A DNA stretch of 64,000 bases from Micropterix aruncella (lineage: Eukaryota > Arthropoda > Insecta > Lepidoptera > Micropterigidae). The notes below the pieces were generated by a model. The model did not search any database and was not told where the DNA came from. It worked only from the letters and a program-made list of their open reading frames with translations. This document shows positions 21,090 to 32,269 of this stretch, one piece after another; the stretch's first letter is position 1; every line of letters starts with the position of its first letter. Where the stretch lies: assembly GCA_944548615.1 (NCBI GenBank), contig OX155957.1, positions 23,105,413-23,169,412 on the forward strand, in the 5' to 3' direction. The position numbers and the translations under genes are program-made.

Positions 21090-22085
21090 CAAAAATCAAA
21101 ATCAAAATGTTTTATTCACAATAGAATTTGTATAAAATTGCTTTGTGACGTCAAAAATGAGATACAATGTACGGTTTATATTATAGATAATGATATAAAA
21201 TATTTAACAACAGAAATATTTAAAAGCAATTTAAAGTATAGGTACAGTTAGAATTTAAAATAGTCATAAAATTTAAAATAGTCATAATTAACAACAATAG
21301 TCAAAAATAAAAAATAAAAAGACAATATACCTACACTAACAATTTTCAATAAAATAAGAAAAAAATATTCGATTTTATAATCATTCCAAAAAAAAATCAA
21401 TATCATTAATAAAATCTACTACTTTGTAGTAAGCCTTCTTATATAGAATATTTTTAATTTTACTTCTAAACTGAATGTCTGATAGACCCTGTATGTCCTC
21501 TGGAATTTTATTATAGAACCGTATACAGTTTCCCATGAAACAATTGCTTATCTTACTTAGTCTAAATTTTGTCACTATATATTTATTTTTATTTCTAGTA
21601 TTGTATTTGTGATTGTCACAGTTTTTTGAATAATGAGATATATTTTTTCGTGCATGCATAATGTTTTCAAATATGTATTGACTAGGTACAGTAAGAATGT
21701 TAATTTCTTTGAATAATTCTCTTAGGGAATCACGTCTGCGCAAGTTGTATATGGCTCTAACCGCCCGTTTTTGTAGAATAAAGATTGAGGGCATACTTGC
21801 AGCTTGTCCCCACAGTAAGATGCCGTAAGACATAATTCTGTGGAAATAAGAGAAATATACTAGCCTCGCAGTATCAACATCGGTAATTTGACGGATTTTC
21901 ATAACAGCATATGCGGCTGAACTAAGCCTTGTTGACAGTTTGGTAATGTGTGAATCCCATTTTAGTTTAGAATCCAACGTGATTCCCAAGAATACGGTCT
22001 GTTCTATGAAGTCTAATTTTTCATTATTTAGAGTAACATTAAAGTTATTTCTGCTGTTAGAAAGCGATAAAGGTCTTGTAGATAT
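21090..22085 (-). pseudogene. 5'-truncated CR1/Daphne-like LINE, reverse-transcriptase C-terminal part
   Basis: On the minus strand an open frame from about 22080 to 21381 encodes the end of reverse transcriptase and the following domain: FLGITLDSKLKWDSHI, the classic post-YADD block, AYAVMKIRQI, then LRRRDSLRELFKEINILTVP and the C-terminal KISNCFMGNCIRFYNKI. A stop at about 22090 and loss of similarity mark the 5' truncation. A 3' UTR of about 290 bp ends in a TTTTGAT-type tail near 21120-21090. The catalytic YADD and the endonuclease are absent, so it is inert. It is less decayed than the copy at 221-600. Confidence 0.88.
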
Positions 22086-22089
22086 ATTT

Positions 22090-22974
22090 TTTCAAATATT
22101 TAATTTAATTACCTAATAAAGCTAGGTGAGACAACAACGCCAGTGCATTTTTATTTTTCCTCTTCCCTCTTCTTTTTACTTTTCGAATAATATTAGTTTA
22201 TTACTATTATTCATGTTTTTACACCATCTGCATCATGTGCATCTAGATGCAGGCCTGAGAATCCTCATTAGGTGTGCATCGTGCAATTTGTTACGTAAGC
22301 CACAGTATACCCCAGACAGTAGCTTATCTTAGAAGAAAATTGAAATCAAAACGAATAGGACAGGGCTCCCATTTGCTCGCCAGATGTTTTGCTACTCGAC
22401 CTACGCAGGTCGAATGCTCGAAAGGTCGCCATCCTTTACCTGACCGTAATGTTAAATGTTCGCTTTGGTCGGGACGGACCCCTATACCCACATACCTCGC
22501 ACCCTCTTCCCACATGCCTTGTAGCTCGAGAGTAAAGCTACTGGTTCGTAAGATGTGTCAATCTTAGGCTGTCTTTTACAATGTATAAATTCTTTACTTC
22601 GGTAACAATATAACTACTTTTCTTTGTACAAATATTAAATGAATAAATAAATAAATAAATTTATCATACAACCCTTTTAATTTTATTATATTTTTGTTTT
22701 ATTTTATTATATTATTATTTTATTTTATTCACTGTAATTGGTACATAAACAATACTCTGACAAATACATTAAATATTACTAATATTTTTGTGTAATTCCT
22801 TATACGCTATTAGGGGGCTTAAGTGATGACCCATAAAAAAAGCATTTAAAGTTGTTATTATTAAAATTATTGGGAACACATAATATTATATAAAAAAAAA
22901 CAAAAAAATATACCTTCTTTACATAACAATAGAAGATGAACTAAAAATAAAATAACGATTCACTAATATGTACC
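22090..22974. other. Unassigned DNA with an AAAT-tailed segment
   Basis: From about 22250 to 22640 composition is balanced and the segment ends in AATGAATAAATAAATAAA (22638-22661), which fits the 3' UTR and tail of a plus-strand LINE, but no coding motif identifies it. Confidence 0.4.
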
Positions 22975-23440
22975 ATCTACATCCACTCAGCATCCTTTAA
23001 AACATCTACAATCTACATCTACTCGGCATCCTTTAAAAACATCGACATCTACACCTGCTCGGCATCCTTTAAAATATCTACAATCCACAATATACAATCT
23101 TCACCTACCCGGCATCTTTTAAAACATCTACATCTACTCGGCGTCTTTTAAACACATCTACAATCTACATCTTCACGACATCTTTCAAAAACATATGCAA
23201 TAAATATCTACTCCGCATCCTTTAAAAACATCTACATCTACACCTGATCGGCATCCTTTAAAACATCTACAATCCGCAATCTACAATCTACACCTACCCG
23301 GCATCCTTTAAAACATCTACATCTACTCGGCGTCTTGTAAACACATCTACATTCTACATCTTCACGACATCTTTTAAAAACATCTGCAATCAACATCAAC
23401 TCGGCATCCTTTAAAAACATTTACAATCTACGTCTAATCG
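22975..23440. repeat. Minisatellite, about 37-50-bp units
   Basis: At least nine imperfect repeats of a unit built from ACATCTACAATCTACATCT, an ACTCGGCATCC block and TTTAAAAAC. Unit length varies by loss or gain of the ACAATCTAC submotif, giving higher-order alternation (GGCATCC versus CGACATC types). Non-coding. Confidence 0.9.
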
Positions 23441-24010
23441 TTCTTTCGATACATCAATGAACAACATACCTTTTCTATCAAATCCATTACTTAATCATGA
23501 AAAACACAAAAGCCTCAACTTATTTCGGCAACCAGAATTAACACCCATTTTCTATGAATATAAAACGCTCGATTAAACCGTACCTTAGCACCCGCTATAC
23601 CAAATTCGCCGCAGTGTACATAAACGCTCGGCATTAAAATTCAAGTCAGCTTTCTCCCCTAAATAATTGGAAAATGTAACGACTTCATAATTAATAACAT
23701 TTAGGTAGACGCATATACACGCGCGTGGTCTTTGTTATTCCACGTGCTTTATCCGAAAGAGGGATCGTAAAAGAAATAGACGATATGCCAATGCATATTG
23801 AATTATACCACCAAATAGGAGAATTAGGATTACTCTCTGATCCCACTTCGCGATTTTGACAAAGAGTCATTAAAGGGCATCGTTGGATGTTACGTATTTC
23901 ATAAAAAAAAGCTTATAATATAATTTAGCATTAAAAATTATGCCCATTATAAAAACTACTTGATAAGTTCGAAGAGAGAGGACTGAGTTTTTAGAAACCA
24001 GCCTTGTTAA
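23441..24010. other. Intergenic DNA
   Basis: No gene or repeat recognised. Confidence 0.45.
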
Positions 24011-24024
24011 ATATAATAGGTACA

Positions 24025-24693
24025 ACTAGAGTTGTCAACTACAACGGGCAAACCCGTCACCTCAGGAAGTTTTAACGATTAGTCGTTCTACCTCCCTGGA
24101 GTGAGCGCAGAAGACTTGGACAAAACAGTCCACCGTCAATCTCCGCCACATGCCTGTAAGAGGACAACGCCTTAACCGCGAGATAGCCAGGAGTGTTAAC
24201 CAGCGGGCTTACACTCACGCCCTTACTTCCAATTGCGACTAGATTACTCCAGTCTCTCGATTGGTTACGAGTTCGAGGTCGCTTGCGCGATCCTCTCCCT
24301 TACGAAGCAGTGAAACGGTGTATACCGAATCTATCACGGACCACGGAATCCTTTGCCCGGCTGTTCACTCAGGATCGGGTAGCCGATGGTCGTTTCAAGG
24401 GCAGTCGCCGTAAGGCCCGCAACCACCCCCTCTCTATAGGAAACAGTATTGTTCCAGACTCCCCCAATTGTTAGTCAGAGTGCACAATCGATTGGCTTAC
24501 GCCGCACAGTGCGCAGACCGTCCAGGAGCGCCAGAAGGTTGATTCCAAGGGGGGCCCTAAGGCCAGAGCCCTGCCCAGGCTTGCACTTCATGCGTGGAGG
24601 CCGCCGAACGGGTGTTGTGACCACCCGTGAGTGTGACCAACCCTGAACAAAATGGGTCTTCGTGGCCAACACAACAAGGGCCCATTAGCTCCC
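24025..24693 (-). mobile_element. Family A retroposon, full-length copy
   Basis: 669 bp, sense on the minus strand, from GGGAGCTAATGGGCCC (24693 leftwards) to ...GTTGTAGTTGACAACTCTAG (near 24025). Flanked by a perfect 14-bp duplication ATATAATAGGTACA (24011-24024 and 24694-24707). This gives the cleanest definition of both ends. No tail lies between the 3' end and the duplication. Frames of 60-90 codons in several phases are not shared with intact reading in other copies, so I regard it as non-coding. Confidence 0.92.
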
Positions 24694-24707
24694 ATATAAT
24701 AGGTACA

Positions 24708-25351
24708 GAGATATTTTATTGAAGTGAAGTCACTAAGTTTTAAATACTATCAGCCCATTACAGATAGAAAATATACGGTGGTAATTAAATCCCCACAAAT
24801 CTTATCTTGTCTGTGTTTTAATAATATCAATATTTATACTCTTTCTTCGAAATATATTATTTGGATGGTTTTATAAAATAAAATAACAAAAAATATTAAA
24901 TTATCTTTTTATTTAAAAAAATGGTTCTTTTGAATAAAACAATGTAAGTTTGAAACTGCGCCGTTCGTTAGCTTTATTTATTTGGTTCTTCCTAATATTT
25001 GAGAAATATTGGCGATTTGCGAACACAAGTCTATCTTCACATACATATTATATTCACATAAAATGTTATCCAAATCGTTCCAACCAGTTCTCAGGAAATG
25101 TTTTAAAGTCCAATCTATATTTTTTCTTATAATACAGAGTCCTAAAGCGACCAACAAACAGATAAAAAGGGGGGTTCGATCGGAAATTTAATTGATATTA
25201 AATTTTTCGGCCTCAACTTGAAGGGCTGAAAGGTTCCGGTGAAAATGTTGCCAAAGATAGGATATAATTTGAAATTCGGTACTGTTATGAAGTGATGAAA
25301 GAACTTAAATTTTAGAGAGTATTAATTATGAACATTTAAGGATTCTTAATA
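24708..25351. other. AT-rich intergenic DNA
   Basis: No gene recognised. Confidence 0.45.
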
Positions 25352-26300
25352 ATAATAAATACAAATGGAGCTGCCATGGAATTCACCGACCGGAGTCGGG
25401 CCCATCATAATACTATTTTTTTTTTACACTTCTGGGGGGTGAGCAGTGGATTCCGGACTTACGAACCGGCTGTGGTAGGTTTAGGACAGCTGTCTTGCCA
25501 CATGTGAGCGATCACCTTACCACCCATTCACTCCCCCTTCGAAGCCATAGAATTTGAGATGCGCAAATCGCAGTTTTAGATAATTTTTCTAAGAAAGAGT
25601 TGATTATTTTTCTGGAAAGGCCAAGATCTTTAAAGAGGTGAAATAGAGATTTAGCTGGCAGGCCACGAGCGCCAACTTCCACCGCGTGAAGGTGAACAGT
25701 GAAGCCGTTCCGGGTTACGGCATTTGCAAGATCGTGGTATTTATTTAATTTGTACTCGTGGTCTTTTGGGATATTTGATTCCCATGGAACAGTTAATTCT
25801 ACAATAAGAACCACCTTCCGAGATAGAGAGTAAAGAGTTATATCTGGACGGAGGGCTGTGCATCCGACACTTTCAGGGAATTTATACTGCTTAGAGACCG
25901 AATCAACCTCCAGAATCCAATCTGTAGCTTTCTCGATTATTGAGAAAGGTTTTGTAGTTAAATGTTTTTTTGCCTTTAGAGCCATCCCGCACAAACTGTA
26001 TTGGGGGTTTGGAGGATACTGTCAAACCCTTGTTGGCACGAGCCACTGAAAGACTAATTACCTCGCGAATAACAGCGAGAACTTTGTCATGGCGGTAAGT
26101 GTACCGTCCTTGAACCTTGCAGCCAGCTAGAATGTGTCTAGCTTTGCAAGGGGTATTGCTACAGAGGGGACAAGAACTATCCTCGGCAAAGCTCCAACGA
26201 GCGAGGTTACTGGGGTCTGGAAGTGTTTGCTGAAAGGCATTCAAATAAAATTTCAGCATCTCTGGCGTCCAGTCATAGAGCATTACCTTCCAGTGCATTG
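25352..26300 (-). pseudogene. LINE C-terminus with zinc finger and restriction-like endonuclease
   Basis: On the minus strand two overlapping frames (26298-25903 and 25994-25512) make one protein with a single frameshift near PIQFVRDG/ALKAKKHL. First a CCHC-type finger (CPLCSNTPCKARHILAGC), then GRYTYRHDKVL, then a restriction-like endonuclease core (RPDITLYSLSRKVVLIVELT, a PD-x12-E spacing, then VPWE and a KYHDL motif). This order is typical of site-directed non-LTR elements of the R2/NeSL type, which nick DNA with this domain rather than an AP endonuclease. A 3' UTR with GGTGAATTCCATGGCAGC and a TTATTATT tail ends near 25352; a second copy of that 3' end is at 54903-54955. Reverse transcriptase is absent. 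Confidence 0.8.
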
Positions 26301-27003
26301 GAAGCGGAATGCAAAAGTCCCGAATTGTTGTCCAATCATTCTGGCATTGAGGCCAATAGCATGAGCCATACTCTTGCTGTCGTAATCTATGATGAGATGA
26401 TTACAAGGTTTTAATATTCGTATTAGACGACCCTGATGTCTGATAAATGCGTGGTTTAACAGAGGTTTACCAATTATAATAATAATTGCTTTAGCTTAAT
26501 ATGATGAAATTTGAATCACAGATCTTAATTGGTATATTCTTAAAAAATGTTTCACACGAAAAGTACTTGTTTAGTATTTCAAAAAATATATGTACATATT
26601 CCAAGTTTTAGGCATATACATATATTGACGTAATAATTCAGAATTGATTCTGAAATTCAAAATTGAATATTTATAAAATTAATCTATAGAAGTTTCAGAA
26701 CTTCCTACTCATATAATAGCCTCGATAGCCAATCGACATGTCCATTGCTGATTCTGTACTCCATGTCCATATTTCGATCAACTTTTCTTGTAACTATATA
26801 ACAGGTGCCCTTTGAGGAGCTTACAACAAAAGCATAAACGGATAAGTACACAAGCATAAACGTTAGAAATTACTTTTTTAATAAATCGTATTCATTGTTC
26901 GTTTAAATATATATATTTAAAGAAATTTGATATTTTTATATTTTTATATATATTTTATATTTTTATATAATATTTTATATTTTTATATATTTTTATATTA
27001 TTA
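26301..27003. other. AT-rich intergenic DNA
   Basis: The first 150 bp may be the upstream continuation of the LINE. From 26900 to 27000 there is a TTTTTATAT-type simple repeat. Confidence 0.45.
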
Positions 27004-27320
27004 CTAGATGACCCGGTGAACTTCGTACCACCTACAATTTATTTGATTGTAACTCTTCTTAAGCGTTTATTAATCCTAATGAACCTTCCAAATCTAATTC
27101 ATTGAAATCTATAATATGGCCGAATCATGTACGGTTTAAGTTTCGTTTGGTGATTAAATGAAAGTCGTTTGTGATTGAAATAAATTCAATGTATTTAATT
27201 AACATGATAATATATAAATGCAGTTCACATTCAACACAAAACATTCTGGCAAAATATGTTTTTCGTTTTATATCCTAAACAAAAATGATGGCTTTCCGAC
27301 CGATGGCTTGGCGAACACGG

Positions 27321-27880
27321 GACATACAGTTGTCCATGCGCGAAATACGGAAATTCCAAGTTAATTCCGCAAACTTCCAATACGCGTGATTTGTCATCGA
27401 GAAGGCCAGACGCACGGGGAATCTAAATTCCGCTTTCCAGAATTACCAAGAGTACAACTGTAGATTGTCTTTCGTATGTCACAAAGGAAAAGATGCGCCA
27501 AATCGCTTCGTTGCTGCTGGCATAGCGACACGTCTGATACTGAGATACACCTCGTTTGAATTCCTCACAGCGAAAACAGCCATATCGCTTTATTTTACGT
27601 ATTTGCATATGTAATTTATCGAATTGATGAAGTTGCAGTATTCCACATTGATTTGCGCTTTAAAAGCCTTGGACAATGTCACAATCTAACGATTGACCAC
27701 ATTTACATCTTGCCCTATGATCTTCACAACTGCATATCTCCCATTGTCCGCAACTGATCGGCGACGATACAATGGGTATCCGTCATTGCCTGTGATTGTG
27801 TTAGCAATCAGGTCTCTCGGGTAACGCCTGGTAACAGTTACTATCGAGCATACAGGGCGAGATGTTGTTATAAAGTCCAT
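27321..27880 (-). pseudogene. Helitron Rep/helicase relic
   Basis: Three pieces in the order of the native protein, in different frames. 27880-27686 encodes a Helitron-like N-domain segment with RRYPRDLIANTITGNDGYP and LYRRR. 27608-27423 encodes CRYASSNEAIWRIFSF, a hallmark just before the helicase. 27371-27321 encodes CGINLEFPYFAHGQLYV, the last helicase motif before the C-terminus. The Rep HUH nickase and most Pif1 helicase motifs between them are deleted or unreadable. Clearly inactive. Confidence 0.88.
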
Positions 27881-28317
27881 AGATCATATTCTTAGGCACC
27901 ACTGCAAGCAATTTCGGATTAACAGCTTCATCTTGTATTTCGGCGGAGATGATGGAATCATCTCACATCAGTACGGTTTGCACTTGAAGTAGCTTGCCGC
28001 ACATTTGACTGACTTCGTCGACCTGTGTTATCTCTTCTTCTCAACATTGTAATGGACACTGTAAAACGACACTGAATTGATTTCACGCTCACACAAATCG
28101 ATCGAAATTTCCATGAGGTCTTTACAGTATTGAAATCCCCAAACTAAGTCCAAATTCGTGGTTTATCATTAAAAAAAATGGTTGTGTCACCCCAAGACTT
28201 TCCAGTCAAGTAGCCAGGAACGTAATTCATCTGAATATTAATATCATTAATCCTACAACAACAACCCCCCCCCCCCCACCACCCCCAACCTAGCGACACT
28301 CTTTAAAACTCGAAAAT

Positions 28318-29212
28318 CGAAATCGAAATCGACATTGACTTCGACTTCGACTTTTCGACTTTTCCGACTTTTTCTACTTTTTCGACTTTTTTATTTTTTC
28401 AACTTTTTTGACTTTTTCGGCTTTTTTGACTTTTTTGACTTTTTCTACTTTTCCGACATTTTTGACCTTTCCGACTTTTTCGACTTTTTCGACTTTTTTT
28501 ACTTTTTTTTTACTTTTTTGACTTTTTTGACTTTCTGACTTTTTTGACTTTTCTGACTTTTTCGACTTTTATGACTTCGCCTTTTTCTACTATTTAGACT
28601 TTTTCGACTTTTTCGACTTTATCGACTTTTTCGACTTTTTTAACATTTGCGACTTTTCCGTCATTTTCGACTTTCTTGACTTTTTCGACTTTTTTGTCAT
28701 TTTGACTTTTTTTACTTTTCTTACTTTTTTGACTTTTACGACTTTTTCGCCTTTTTCTACTTTTTAGACTTTTACGACTTTATCGACTTTTTCGTCTTTT
28801 TTTGATTATTTTTAATTTTTTGACTTTTTTTGCTTTGTTTGACCTTTTTGACTTGTTTGACTTTTGTGACTTTTTCGGCTTTTTCGACTTTTTTGACCTT
28901 TTCGATTTTTTCGACTTTTCCGACTTTTGCGACCTTTTCGACTTTTTCGACTTTATCGACTTTTTTTAGTTTTTCTTCTTTTTTGACTTTGTTTGACTTT
29001 TGACTTTTTTGACTTTCTCGCCTTGTTCGACATTTGTGACTTTTTCGGCTTTTTCGACTTTTTCGACCTTTTCGACTTTTTCGACTTTTCCGAATTTACG
29101 ACTTTTTCGACTTTTTCGACTCTATCGATTTTTTTGACTTTTTGACTTTTGTGACTTTTGCGACTTTTCCGACTTTTGACTATTTCGATTTTTTTGACCT
29201 TTCGACTTGAAA
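28318..29212. repeat. Degenerate GACTTTTTC-type minisatellite, about 0.9 kb
   Basis: Roughly 9-bp period repeats with consensus GACTTTTTC or GACTTTTTTT, starting from a GAAATCGAAATCGACATTG seed. Purine/pyrimidine strand asymmetry is strong: the plus strand is T-rich, the minus strand A/G-rich. Lys/Ser-rich or Phe-rich frames across it are artefacts of the repeat. Confidence 0.95.
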
Positions 29213-29493
29213 TTTTACACATTGTACGGAATGAATAACAGTTATGGATAGCGCAGCTGTCAAACAATACTATCGCCGCGATAGCATTCTAGAAAATGGC
29301 CAATGTTCCCAAAATGACCAAATTCGATATTTTCGATTTTCAGTTGTTTCTTTGAGTTTTTCCTAAATATTTTTTTTTGTAAACCACCCCTGAATCAAGC
29401 CAAATAAAATAAAAGAAAAAAAATTCAAATCGGTCCAGTCATTTCCGAGATCCTGCGAGACTAACGCACGGCGATTCATTTTTATATATATGA

Positions 29494-30662
29494 TATATAT
29501 ATTTTATATTTTTATATCTTTGATATTTTTAAAGCGAGCCCGCATCTCTTCAAGGTGTGGGCATTGCTCTACTTGTTTATGGCAGAATAATATAAAGTGT
29601 TTTCACTCTTATGTACTGTAAGTTTGTAAGTTTGTAAGTTTTTCTATTCTTAATGCCGGTATTTGTATTTAACCCTTATTTAAACATGTTATGTATGTAC
29701 TTGTAAGAATTCTATTATTTTTTTTTTATATTTATGTGTATATTGCATATCAACGGATTGGTAGAAACTGTAATGTTGATTTGTTATGAAAATAAATAAA
29801 TAAATCAATATAGAGCTTGGCATGTAGATAGTTTTAATAAAAAAATATATTTGGTTGTGTTTTTTTCATATTACAATATTTAATTTTATTTTACATTTAA
29901 CTTACACATAATAAATAGATGATAAATTATCTAACCTAACCTAATATGCAGTGCTGTGGTACATGTGCATGGTGTTGAAATAAAGAATAATAAAGTTGTC
30001 TGCTTAAAATATAAATGACTATATTTAAAACTAAGAATGCGGGAGGAGAGAAAATTGGGAGAGGAAGGAAAAGAAAGGGATGGACTGGTTACTTCTTGGG
30101 AAAGGAATACATTTTGAGGGGAGTCTTGAATGATTCTAATGGAGGCGAGCTCGTATATTTGATGCGAGATCGTTTCAGAGTCTTGCGCCACGAACACAAA
30201 AAAGTAGGAGTTGAAATCAGTATTATGACGAAGCATTTTGAGTACATTGTGAGAGACTGACCGAAGTACGAGACCGTGGGAATTTAATGATTCAAAAAGC
30301 TCGTGAAGTTTTAATTCGGAGAGTACACGATAGAGAAGAGTAAATGAACATTTCTCCTATAGCGTATTGGCAACCATTTTTACCGTTCCCTATATTCGGA
30401 CACGTGATAACACATACGTATACCGATGATGATTTTGCAAAACGTTCAAGTTTATTGAGTAGTTCTTCTTATACATCGAGATCAGCCACATCTGCATAGT
30501 CAAGAAAAGGTAAGAGGAGAGACTGATGATGTATCACTTCTCTCCTCCGTTAGTAGTCAGTCGGACCACTAGAAATCGTATTCGATTATAGTGGTCCTAA
30601 ATGACTATTATACTAAAATGATGGCTATATGGTTACCTACTAGAAAATATTTTAAAATGTTT
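29494..30662. other. LINE 3' UTR candidate, then unassigned DNA
   Basis: 29520-29800 ends in GAAAATAAATAAATAAATC, fitting a plus-strand LINE 3' UTR and tail; no coding part is seen. 29800-30660 holds a 101-codon minus-strand frame and an overlapping plus frame near 30000-30260 that I do not recognise and consider chance. Confidence 0.4.
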
Positions 30663-31830
30663 ATAGAAAATAAATTATCTTGAATCTCTATAATACTGTA
30701 AATTGACTTAATTATAAAATAAGATAGTTTGTGTATGAAGAAATAAACACTGATATGGTTATTAAAGTTTGCTGTGAGTACTAGGGTAGGTGGGGGTAAA
30801 GTCCCGCAATTTTCGGTTTTTTGAAAATTGTGGAGAATTAGAGATAGATTGTCTTTCAGTTTTATATTGGAGTTTTAGATTAGGATCTTACCTATAACCC
30901 CTAAAAATATTAGGCATATTAAATCATCAGTTGCAGGGAAATCTAAAATTATGTATTTTTAAAAAATGCAGGGGGTTGCCCCGAAAAATAGGGCAAAGCC
31001 ACGAACTTTCACCATTTCACACTTTCAACATGGTGTCGTCTCCAACTATGTAAGCAAATGATATCGAGGAACTTGACACTCAAATGTGAAGCTTAGTCAG
31101 GTAGTTCATCACCGTAAGTTCAATTGCGAAAATAACTTAAACCGTTTTGGTAAAACTCAGTTTGGAAGGACAAGAAATATTACTTCAAAATACGAAAAAA
31201 CAGACTTACCGCATTTTCCAGGCTCACGTGCGACCGAATTTCTTGAGGATTGGTGTGGAATTGGAAGTTGTTAAGACGGATCAGCCACCTGGCCGGCTAT
31301 CGAAATAATTGCAAAAAATCCTCCGAAAACCCCCGTGCGTGGATTTGCTCCGTGCGGAACTTTACCCCCACCTAACCTATGCAATCGCATCTCATACTAT
31401 ATTAATATGCATATAATACTTGCCCACCTCTATTTGAGCCCTAACAATCAAATTTCCTCTACTGATTTCGTTAATCTTATAAATGTAAACTTATAAATTT
31501 ATTAATATATATTTTACCGCTACTTCATAAAAATAAAAGTATACGAGGCTTAGATATCCTTTACCGTTAAAATAAACACTCTAGCTACGATATACAATCG
31601 CCAAGCGTAAAATGACGCAAATAGCCTGAAAATTTGACCTTTCCAGCTTCCGTAAATAAATATTTTAAAAGCGTCGTCGGCGCTTTATTTCATTAAATAA
31701 AACTATTCAATTAAACGTATCTGAGGCTATTTATAATATAAGTGAGGACGTTTCGTGCGATCTAGTTAGGTTAGGTTTATGTATTTCGTATTTGTAATTA
31801 TAATTTGATAAAGGATTTGATTTGATTTGA
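30663..31830 (+). repeat. Repeat C, copy 1, ending in a TTTGA tail
   Basis: Homologous to 32233-34825 once insertions are removed. Shared blocks include TAGAAAATAAAT, ATAATACTGTAA, ACTCTAGCTACGATATACAA, AAGCGTAAAATGACGCAAAT and AAAGCGTCGTCGGCGC. Both copies end in GGATTTGATTTGATTTGAA, a LINE-like tail. It is probably the 3' UTR of a LINE. It carries the insertion at 30784-31377. Confidence 0.75.
30784..31377. mobile_element. 594-bp TIR element with TA target (Tc1/mariner-like non-autonomous)
   Basis: Ends GGGTAGGTGGGGGTAAAGT and, in reverse complement on the right, GGTTAGGTGGGGGTAAAGT, followed inside by CCCGCA-like bases. TA on both sides (30782-30783 and 31378-31379). The homologous repeat C copy 2 lacks it near 34010, giving an empty-site comparison. 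A 62-codon frame at 31086 is not recognised. Confidence 0.8.
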
Positions 31831-31862
31831 AAAAAAATCAGCTCACCGCTGTGAAATGGGAT

Positions 31863-32232
31863 TGATTATATATGGTATTAGATTGCTCAATGCCGTACTA
31901 CCATTTGGCAGCTAGGATTTTACAACAAAACCCAACGTGTAGATGGCACGTATAGTTCCAAACATTGATTAATTTTATCTTATGTTCAATATGGCGGCGT
32001 TCGTGGTATGGCAGTATGGCAGCGCACTAAACACGCCTATACGATGTCCTATCTCGAAATTAAATAATGATAAAATAACAAACGATTGTTTAAATCATAA
32101 CTCTTTTATTATTTTAATATTATTTGCATAAATATGTCAGTTTTTAATTTTGTATACTGATTTCAATATGTAATAATTACGTACATTAATGTTCAAATAC
32201 AATAATAAATGACATTTAGTTTCTCCGTATTA
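31863..32232. mobile_element. MITE family B, truncated copy
   Basis: Begins with the outer TGATTATATATGGTATTAG terminus and shares the GCTAGGATTTTAC, GTAGATGGCA and TAATAATTACGTAC blocks with 58320-58980. Similarity stops at CTCCGTATTAT, where repeat C copy 2 begins; the same bases in the 58283 copy continue into B. Repeat C therefore inserted into B here or B was deleted. Confidence 0.7.
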
Positions 32233-32269
32233 TAGAAAATAAATCCTCTTGAATCTACATAATACTGAA

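Larger units (their letters stand above)
27004..29493 (-). mobile_element. Helitron, 2.49 kb, with coding relic and expanded internal array
   Basis: Read on the minus strand it begins with TC (TCATATATATAAAAATGAAT, 29493 leftwards) and ends with CTAG at 27007-27004, preceded by the hairpin-prone GGTACGAAGTTCACCGGGTC. Flanking bases are A (27003) and T (29494), the A|T target of Helitrons. Between the ends are relics of the Rep/helicase protein (27321-27880), an RTE-like fragment (28160-28250), a poly-C run (28266-28278) and a 0.9-kb simple array (28318-29212). Presence of its own protein relics suggests a formerly autonomous copy. Confidence 0.85.

Noticed and set aside
22975..23440. CRISPR-like array
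   Set aside because: Units are contiguous and imperfect with no unique spacers, and the surrounding DNA is eukaryotic.
28335..29267. Phe-rich and Lys/Ser-rich open frames across 28.3-29.3 kb
   Set aside because: They follow from the GACTTTTTC-type simple repeat, with no codon or motif evidence of a protein.
29925..29945. Telomeric TTAGG repeats
   Set aside because: Only two CCTAA-like units next to each other; no array.
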